A DNA stretch of 35,810 nt from a virus: IMG/VR virus record IMGVR_UViG_3300023242_000019, positions 1 to 35,810 of that record. One strand, given 5' to 3'. The notes under the pieces were generated by a model that saw nothing but the letters and a program-made list of their open reading frames with translations, was not told where the DNA came from and did no database searches. Each line of letters starts with the position of its first letter. Position 1 is the stretch's first letter. The translations under genes and the position numbers were made by a program. Positions 30,782 through 35,810 of this stretch are shown here, piece after piece.

Positions 30782-33234
30782 TGCGTTTGCCCTCGCTGTT
30801 TAAGTATCTCACGGTCCATGGCCGATTGAATACGAGCCGCCGTCTGCTCTTCCTGAGACTGCAACCGCTGCTGGAACTGCTGTCCGCGCATCTTCTGGTT
30901 CTGCGCATCCAACTCCAGCTTGGCCTGATCGATCTGAGTGTCCGCCTGATCTGCCGTCGCCTTCTGCTGCAACTCCTGCTCTTTAAGCTGAACAAGTGGA
31001 TCAGGAGCGCCAGCACCCGAAAGCTCACCAGACAATTCTTTAAGCTGCTGCAAGCCTTCCGCAATTAACTGAGCCGTCATCTGCTCGACCTGAAGCATCT
31101 GCTCCTCGTCCGCAGGTTGACCACCCTGCTGCTGAACTTGCTGCAAATACTGAACCGCCGCTTGCTCGCGGGACGCAATCTGCACATGCTCCATAACGTG
31201 CTTCTGAACAGCAACCGCGACAGGAGGCATACCGCCCACAATCGGAGAAGTGCCAAACAACAAGTGAGCCGTAATGTGCGCCTGATGGTTCTGACCCTCA
31301 AACGCCTTCAACGGCAACATGTCTAAAGCATTAATGTTTTCTTGCGCCGGATCAACAGGCTCATCCGTATCCGCCGGTATAGACTTCAACAAACGATCCG
31401 TGTCCGTAACACCCAAAGCGTCGTACATGTCCCTAAAGACTTCGTGCATGTTGTGTATCTCAGGAGCCTGAGACGCCAACTGCAACTTAGTCTGAGCCAA
31501 CATAATACGCTGCGATTGACTAAACACATTCGGATTGCTGACCGGTATAACATCTACCCGACCATCAAAATCCTCGCGCATAATCGTCTCATCACCGCCC
31601 GGAACCGAATACGGATACTCCTGCGGCAAACTCTCCGACATAACACGGGCCAAAATCCGAAACTCTTGGCGCATCGCATAGTGCAACCGCTTGTGAACAG
31701 CACTCATAACACGAGAGCCCTGCTCCATCATAGCCATCGTTGTGCCGACAGCCGCGTTCTCGTTGCCGTCTCCAACCTTCAAGTCTGTAATCGTCGCAAA
31801 CCGCTGACCAGCCTGAACAACAAAACCCAACAACTGGAACAACGTCTGATCCGGACCCTTAAAGGGCAACGGCATAAGACTATCGCGGATAGCCCCACCC
31901 GGAGCATCCACATCGCGGAACTCACCGGGCTGCAACGGTTCATCATCGTCTCTGATCCGTAGTCCACGGGCCTTGAAACCCGCAGGGAGGTTGGACAACG
32001 TACCCGCGTCAATCAACTGTCGCAGTGCCGAAGTGGCGGTCCGTGACAGACCCCCAATCGTGTGTATCAAGCCAAGGCCGTAAAAACCAAACCCCGGCAA
32101 AAACTTAAAATGCGTGAAAAATTGTATCTTCTTTTTCCGCTCATCTTCCTCGGTCCAATTCCGACGAACAGACAAAACCTGCCCGTTGTCCATGGAAAGC
32201 GTAACAATATAAGGGACCCGGATGCCCGTAGGCTCGCCGTCCTCGTCAAGCTCCTCATAACCCTCAAGGTCCAAATCAACGTGACACTCAAGTATCGTGC
32301 AGTCGTAATCAATCGTACCCGGCTGTAGGCCGTCAATTCGATCTATCGTGCCGTCAAGCCCCGTAACCTCACGCTGCGCAGGAATAACGTCAACATCATC
32401 CAAATAAATCCCAGCAATCTGACGCTTGCGCAAATCATTCAAAGACATCCGAACAACCTGAGTAATATTAGGACACGTCTCAAGATCAGAAGTTTCATAC
32501 GGAACAACTAAATTCTCCGCAGGAACAAACTTACTGACCGCACGGCCCATAGCCTCGTCGTAATACGTCTTCTTAAACGTCGAACCAGCAAGCGGTAAAT
32601 AAAACAACATCTGATCCATGTCAGGAGTGTAATCCTCCATGACATTCGTAATGTAATAATTCATAAATTGACGAACACGCTGCGATTGAGCAGCCTTGGC
32701 CCGCGTCTCTTGGCCCATAACAACAGTACGAACAGGACCGCTAGACGGCAAAAGCTCATTAAAAGCCTGCGCCTGAAACTGTGTGGCAGCCTCCGCAAGC
32801 AACGGATGCGTAACACCCGAGGCCCCACGAAACGGCTGCGTCCGCTCCTCGTAGTTAAAGCCCAAAAGCTCCAAACCACTCGAATACGCATCCTCCCAGT
32901 CCTGACGACTGGCCTTGTTCGCGTCATACTCGCTCAATAAATCACCCGCAATGCGCTGCAATTCACGATCCGGCATCTCTTCAGCCAAGTTGGCATAAAA
33001 ATCCATGTCCTCGCCGCGCTGGTCTTGGGGATCGAAATCAACCTCAACACCGCCGTCGTCAGTCTCACTGATTTCTATCTCGCCAACGTCCTCGGCACTA
33101 ATCATAGCCATAACGTCGTTCTGTGAATCAGGAAGCTCAATCTCCATCTCAGCCTTTAGGTCATCCTCGTCAAGCTGCGCAGGAACATTGTTGTCCATTA
33201 AACTACCCGAGTAACCATTTATTTCTTCAGCCAT
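30778..33234 (-). CDS. Portal protein (818 aa)
   Basis: The large P22-type portal layout is visible: an acidic N-terminal extension (~1-80), TQPFRGASGVTHPLLAEAAT and QFQAQAFNELLPSSGPVRTV (~132-171), a long mixed core containing GNENAAVGTTMAMMEQGS and HKRLHYAMRQEFRILARVMS (the helical stem/crown region), and a Gln/Ala/Glu-rich coiled-coil C-terminus (LKEQELQQKATADQADTQID) like a portal barrel. 818 residues fits short-tailed phage portals of this class. It forms the dodecameric DNA gate that docks the terminase and the connector proteins. It lies two genes after terL. Confidence 0.85.
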   Translation of the reverse strand: MAEEINGYSGSLMDNNVPAQLDEDDLKAEMEIELPDSQNDVMAMISAEDVGEIEISETDDGGVEVDFDPQDQRGEDMDFYANLAEEMPDRELQRIAGDLLSEYDANKASRQDWEDAYSSGLELLGFNYEERTQPFRGASGVTHPLLAEAATQFQAQAFNELLPSSGPVRTVVMGQETRAKAAQSQRVRQFMNYYITNVMEDYTPDMDQMLFYLPLAGSTFKKTYYDEAMGRAVSKFVPAENLVVPYETSDLETCPNITQVVRMSLNDLRKRQIAGIYLDDVDVIPAQREVTGLDGTIDRIDGLQPGTIDYDCTILECHVDLDLEGYEELDEDGEPTGIRVPYIVTLSMDNGQVLSVRRNWTEEDERKKKIQFFTHFKFLPGFGFYGLGLIHTIGGLSRTATSALRQLIDAGTLSNLPAGFKARGLRIRDDDEPLQPGEFRDVDAPGGAIRDSLMPLPFKGPDQTLFQLLGFVVQAGQRFATITDLKVGDGNENAAVGTTMAMMEQGSRVMSAVHKRLHYAMRQEFRILARVMSESLPQEYPYSVPGGDETIMREDFDGRVDVIPVSNPNVFSQSQRIMLAQTKLQLASQAPEIHNMHEVFRDMYDALGVTDTDRLLKSIPADTDEPVDPAQENINALDMLPLKAFEGQNHQAHITAHLLFGTSPIVGGMPPVAVAVQKHVMEHVQIASREQAAVQYLQQVQQQGGQPADEEQMLQVEQMTAQLIAEGLQQLKELSGELSGAGAPDPLVQLKEQELQQKATADQADTQIDQAKLELDAQNQKMRGQQFQQRLQSQEEQTAARIQSAMDREILKQRGQTQ

Positions 33235-33256
33235 GTAATCCTCCTATTTGACCAAC

Positions 33257-34189
33257 CTAAACGCCGTAATTACGGTACTTACGAGGAGATATCCCCATAA
33301 CGCCTCTAGTCGTGTCAAAATAACCTTCCTCGTTGCGAGGGAAAAAAACATCCGGACCCTCAGACGGTGATTTAAAGTTCCGTGGGGCGCGAGGCTGATC
33401 CGCCGATGGCGTCATACGATCCTCCTCCGAACGTCCCATTATCTTATCTAACTGCTTAAATATCTCAGCGTCAACCTGCTGGGTTAACTCCTCAACAGTC
33501 GCGTCTATTCCAGCCTTCATAAATATCTGACGACCAATCGCGTTGTTGCGCTGGTCCATAGCAACGTCACGCTTGTTCTGACCACCACCCATAAGAATCG
33601 GCGCAAAACGATCCATAAACTCACTAAAGTTTCCAGCACTCTCCGCAGTATCAGGCCCATACTCCGACGCCATAACAGCCGAACCTAACAAATGACCCCG
33701 AGCATCCTCTAACTCAGGATACGTCGGCAAATCACCACGGTCCTCGGGCCGCGCATGACGGACTTCTTCAGAATAAAGGTCCAAATCGGTAGGTATTATC
33801 TTCTCGCCCGTCTCCTCGTCAAAGACACTCGGATAGCCGTACTCGTCAATTAATGTCTCCATAAACTCAGGGGAGGTGCCGCCAACACGGCCAGACTCAC
33901 GTAAATCTTCCGTGACGTTCTTTCCACGTATCCGGTCCATGATAAGGGACCCTAAACCTTTTTGGTCCTCAAACTCCGCAAGCTCTTCTTCAGACATAAC
34001 AGGCGCATCGTCGCCCACGGGGCCCCTGAGATCAGCAAACTCAGGCCTCGGGCTTTGTGACCCCGGTGCCGTGCCCGTCAACGTTTCTTCCAAGTACATA
34101 GGACTGCCGCCCCCCTCGAAATACATCACGTCGTCAAAGCCGCCAGCCCCAAGATTTACCGCAGTACCATACATCCAGACGCCCTTCAT
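33257..34189 (-). CDS. Unknown protein between terminase and portal, with YFEGGGSPM motif (310 aa)
   Basis: The ATG directly follows the terminase stop (TAG-ATG). Residues 13-31 read LGAGGFDDVMYFEGGGSPM, matching the GGSPM motif of the 978-aa protein. Residues ~165-235 hold ARGHLLGSAVMASEYG, ESAGNFSEFMDRFAPILM and MDQRNNAIGRQIFMKAG, a His/Glu/Asp-Asn spacing reminiscent of small helical domains of the DUF6973/toxin-like type. I offer this only as a possibility. The C-terminus is polar. Many marine podoviruses have an unassigned gene here. It may be a packaged protein or a packaging factor. Confidence 0.65.
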   Translation of the reverse strand: MKGVWMYGTAVNLGAGGFDDVMYFEGGGSPMYLEETLTGTAPGSQSPRPEFADLRGPVGDDAPVMSEEELAEFEDQKGLGSLIMDRIRGKNVTEDLRESGRVGGTSPEFMETLIDEYGYPSVFDEETGEKIIPTDLDLYSEEVRHARPEDRGDLPTYPELEDARGHLLGSAVMASEYGPDTAESAGNFSEFMDRFAPILMGGGQNKRDVAMDQRNNAIGRQIFMKAGIDATVEELTQQVDAEIFKQLDKIMGRSEEDRMTPSADQPRAPRNFKSPSEGPDVFFPRNEEGYFDTTRGVMGISPRKYRNYGV

Positions 34190-35653
34190 CTAATAATACA
34201 ATCTCACTTTAGCAGAGTTTTCTTCATCTTCCCAGTCATCTGTTGGTAATTGTACAAAATTACCTTGTCTATAGCGCATAAGTGCCTGCGTCATACTATC
34301 AACCAAATCGTCATGCTCCCCATTCGGAAAGGCCGCAACCTCCTCAATTAACTCCTCCGCCCACATCTCGTCAGGAGCCCAAACCATCCCAGCCTCAAAT
34401 AATGGCGCTATACTATGCGCCCGAGTAATCTTGTCATTACCACGACTTGGAGTGAAATTCACAACAGGAATCCCCATAGCACGTAACTCCTGCGTCAAAG
34501 GGGTCCCAGAAGCCTTCGCCTCAACAATAACCGTGTCAGGCTCCCAAAATTTATAATTTTCTAAAGCCTCCTGCTTTAATTCCGGAAAATCCCAACGCCC
34601 CTTCTTACTATCCAACAAAATTAAATTAGGCCCAGAACCACCCTCATTCGGATAAAATACCCCCCACGTTGTAATCGCACTAAAGTCAGCAGTCTCCCGC
34701 TTACTAAAAGCCGTATCGTAACTTTGAATAACATATTCCAACTGAGGAACCTTATCCTGATCCCAAACACGCCACCACTCGCGCTTGATAATCGCATTCT
34801 CCTCGCCAGTAGGATTTTGCTGATATTGCGCATTCCACTTGCTCGGAGGAATCGAAGCCTTGACCGCAGTCAAATCCTCCAAACTCCAATACTCAGGCCA
34901 ACAAGAAGTCCCGTCCTCAAAAATAGCAGGTAACTCAACAACCTCCCACTGATCCGCAGAACCATCCTTCGCTTGAGCCCGCAGCAACTGACCCGTCATA
35001 TCCTTCTCAGACCACCGCGTCTGAACCAAAACAATGCTCCCCCCCGGCTGTAAACGCTGACGAGGACCACCAGTATACCAATCCCAAGCGTCCTCAAAAC
35101 CCGTGTTGCTCATCGCCGTCTGCTCCGAATGAGGATCGTCAATGATAATTAAATCACCACCACGACCAGCTAAGTTCGAACCAACACCAACAGCATAATA
35201 CATCCCACCGTCGCTCGTGTCCCACCGACCACTCGCCTTGCTGTCCGCAGCTAACTTTACCCCCGGAAACACATCCCTGTAATCGTCACTCTCAATCAAG
35301 TTCTTCGTCTTGCGACCAAAGTTAACAGCTAACTCCGTCGTGTGCGTAGCCTGAATGATCTTCATCTTCGGATTACGGCCCATCATCCATGACGGAAATA
35401 AATAACTCGCAAACTCACTCTTCGTGTGCCGCGGAGCCATGTTGATGATAAGTCGCTTTAAGTCGCCATTTGCAACCCTTTCCAACTTCTCAGCAATAAT
35501 CTTATGATGACGGCCCGCAATAAAATCAGGCCAAACTGTTTTTACAAAAATTAAAAAATTATTTTGGCACTCCTCGTTCTTCATGATCTGCGCCAAACGT
35601 AATTCTAATTTTAATTTTTTATCCTCTAACATCGAATTTTGAGCAACGTTCAT
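34190..35653 (-). CDS. terL: Terminase large subunit (487 aa)
   Basis: ATP-driven packaging motor and nuclease. The ATPase half has APRHTKSE (73-80, a Walker A variant), GDLIIIDDPH (166-175, Walker B with D172/D173) and the coupling-type VLVQTRWSEKD (208-218). The nuclease half (RNase H-like) has D313 in QSYDTAFSK, E378 in VIVEAKASGTPL and D448/D449/D452 in GEHDDLVDSM. 487 residues is a full-length form. The ATG has AGGG eight bases ahead. No small terminase is recognised in the window, so it may lie to the right of the edge. First gene downstream of the parS/promoter region. Confidence 0.95.
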   Translation of the reverse strand: MNVAQNSMLEDKKLKLELRLAQIMKNEECQNNFLIFVKTVWPDFIAGRHHKIIAEKLERVANGDLKRLIINMAPRHTKSEFASYLFPSWMMGRNPKMKIIQATHTTELAVNFGRKTKNLIESDDYRDVFPGVKLAADSKASGRWDTSDGGMYYAVGVGSNLAGRGGDLIIIDDPHSEQTAMSNTGFEDAWDWYTGGPRQRLQPGGSIVLVQTRWSEKDMTGQLLRAQAKDGSADQWEVVELPAIFEDGTSCWPEYWSLEDLTAVKASIPPSKWNAQYQQNPTGEENAIIKREWWRVWDQDKVPQLEYVIQSYDTAFSKRETADFSAITTWGVFYPNEGGSGPNLILLDSKKGRWDFPELKQEALENYKFWEPDTVIVEAKASGTPLTQELRAMGIPVVNFTPSRGNDKITRAHSIAPLFEAGMVWAPDEMWAEELIEEVAAFPNGEHDDLVDSMTQALMRYRQGNFVQLPTDDWEDEENSAKVRLYY

Positions 35654-35693
35654 GGGGGACCCTACTTAATTTATGGTACGCGGTTCACGGCCA

Positions 35694-35711
35694 ATGTTTC
35701 ACGTGAAACAT
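35694..35711. promoter_or_regulatory. parS: parS centromere-like palindrome
   Basis: ATGTTTCACGTGAAACAT is an 18-bp perfect inverted repeat with no loop. Its inner 16 bases (35,695-35,710) equal the consensus chromosomal parS, TGTTNCACGTGAAACA, bound by ParB. It lies 40 bases before the terL start codon and about 11-28 bases downstream of the predicted transcription start, an operator-like position. A transcription terminator is excluded by the lack of a loop and T-run. No parA or parB gene is present in the window. Confidence 0.85.
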
Positions 35712-35728
35712 ATGCGATATTACGGGCT

Positions 35729-35757
35729 ATTATAGGACAGTTAAGGCTCGTTGGAAA
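35729..35757 (-). promoter_or_regulatory. Predicted sigma70-type promoter for terL operon
   Basis: On the minus strand TTTCCA (35,752-35,757, four of six to TTGACA) stands exactly 17 bases from a perfect TATAAT (35,729-35,734). Transcription would start near 35,722 and run through the parS palindrome into terL. Confidence 0.65.
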
Positions 35758-35763
35758 TAACTA

Positions 35764-35810
35764 ATGAATATTCGTGAGAAACATGGCCCAAGCCCTCGGT
35801 ACGCAAACCC
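35764..35810 (+). CDS. Possible divergent gene, 5' end only
   Basis: An ATG at 35,764 opens a frame, MNIREKHGPSPRYAN, that runs off the window edge. It would be the only rightward gene and would share the control region with terL. The ribosome site is weak (GGA about seven bases upstream) and fifteen codons prove little, so this may be chance. Confidence 0.25.
   Translation, partial: MNIREKHGPSPRYAN

Larger units (their letters stand above)
35654..35763. promoter_or_regulatory. Control region upstream of terL
   Basis: Non-coding, AT-rich. It holds the promoter and parS palindrome described separately and may be shared with a gene reading rightward from 35,764. Confidence 0.7.

Noticed and set aside
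35694-35711. Palindrome as a transcription terminator
   Set aside because: It has no loop and no T-run on either strand and lies just after a promoter rather than after a gene.
1-35810. tRNA genes, CRISPR arrays, insertion sequences, integrase or attachment sites
   Set aside because: None seen by reading both strands. The repeats present are coding tandem repeats without spacers of CRISPR type.

Overview
This window reads as the virion-structure and lysis half of a tailed, podovirus-like phage, probably marine and uncultured. Every well-supported gene lies on the minus strand, so transcription runs from the right end (35,810) to the left end (1). The assignment rests on a large terminase, a portal, a coiled-coil scaffold-like protein, a major capsid protein, two short head-tail connector-like proteins, an S74-type tail fibre, an M15 endopeptidase with holins, and four very large low-complexity virion proteins. 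No tape measure, sheath or long-tail tube is present. I see no integrase, replication or nucleotide-metabolism genes. I cannot name the host from sequence alone.

Right end (35.8-29.2 kb): a control region holds a good sigma70-type promoter and an 18-bp perfect palindrome containing the bacterial centromere sequence parS. Then follow terL, a 310-aa protein of unknown role, the portal, a proline-rich protein, small basic proteins and a GroES-like co-chaperonin. Centre (29.2-24.8 kb): the scaffold-like protein, two conserved structural proteins and the major capsid protein, which is closed by a strong intrinsic terminator, then a row of small beta-rich or basic proteins. 24.8-20.2 kb: a soluble non-structural-looking protein, a Lys/Gly repeat mini-protein, connector proteins, a chimeric connector/structural gene that records an unequal recombination, and a protein of about fourteen 22-residue beta repeats. 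20.2-16.6 kb: a 1016-aa fibre with a self-cleaving S74 chaperone domain, plus two small conserved genes. 16.6-14.3 kb: a compact lysis/membrane block. 14.3 kb to the left edge: a beta-propeller-like tail hub protein, then a chain of overlapping genes for huge internal (probably ejected) proteins, ending in a gene cut by the window edge.

Genes are packed with 1-nt (TAATG, TGATG, TAGTG) or 4-nt (ATGA) overlaps, and several short genes fall below usual ORF-length cut-offs. The strongest unusual signals are: (1) the perfect parS palindrome just downstream of the promoter before terL, with no parA/parB in the window; (2) a short Gly-Gly motif (F/Y/M-x-x-G-G-x-V, or GGSPM) shared by at least five otherwise unrelated proteins; (3) a single copy of the ATG-x-x-G-x-VTV repeat of the 389-aa fibre-like protein at the C-terminus of two other small proteins; (4) the chimeric gene at 21,882-22,244; (5) an antimicrobial-peptide-like cationic helix in a presumed ejection protein.
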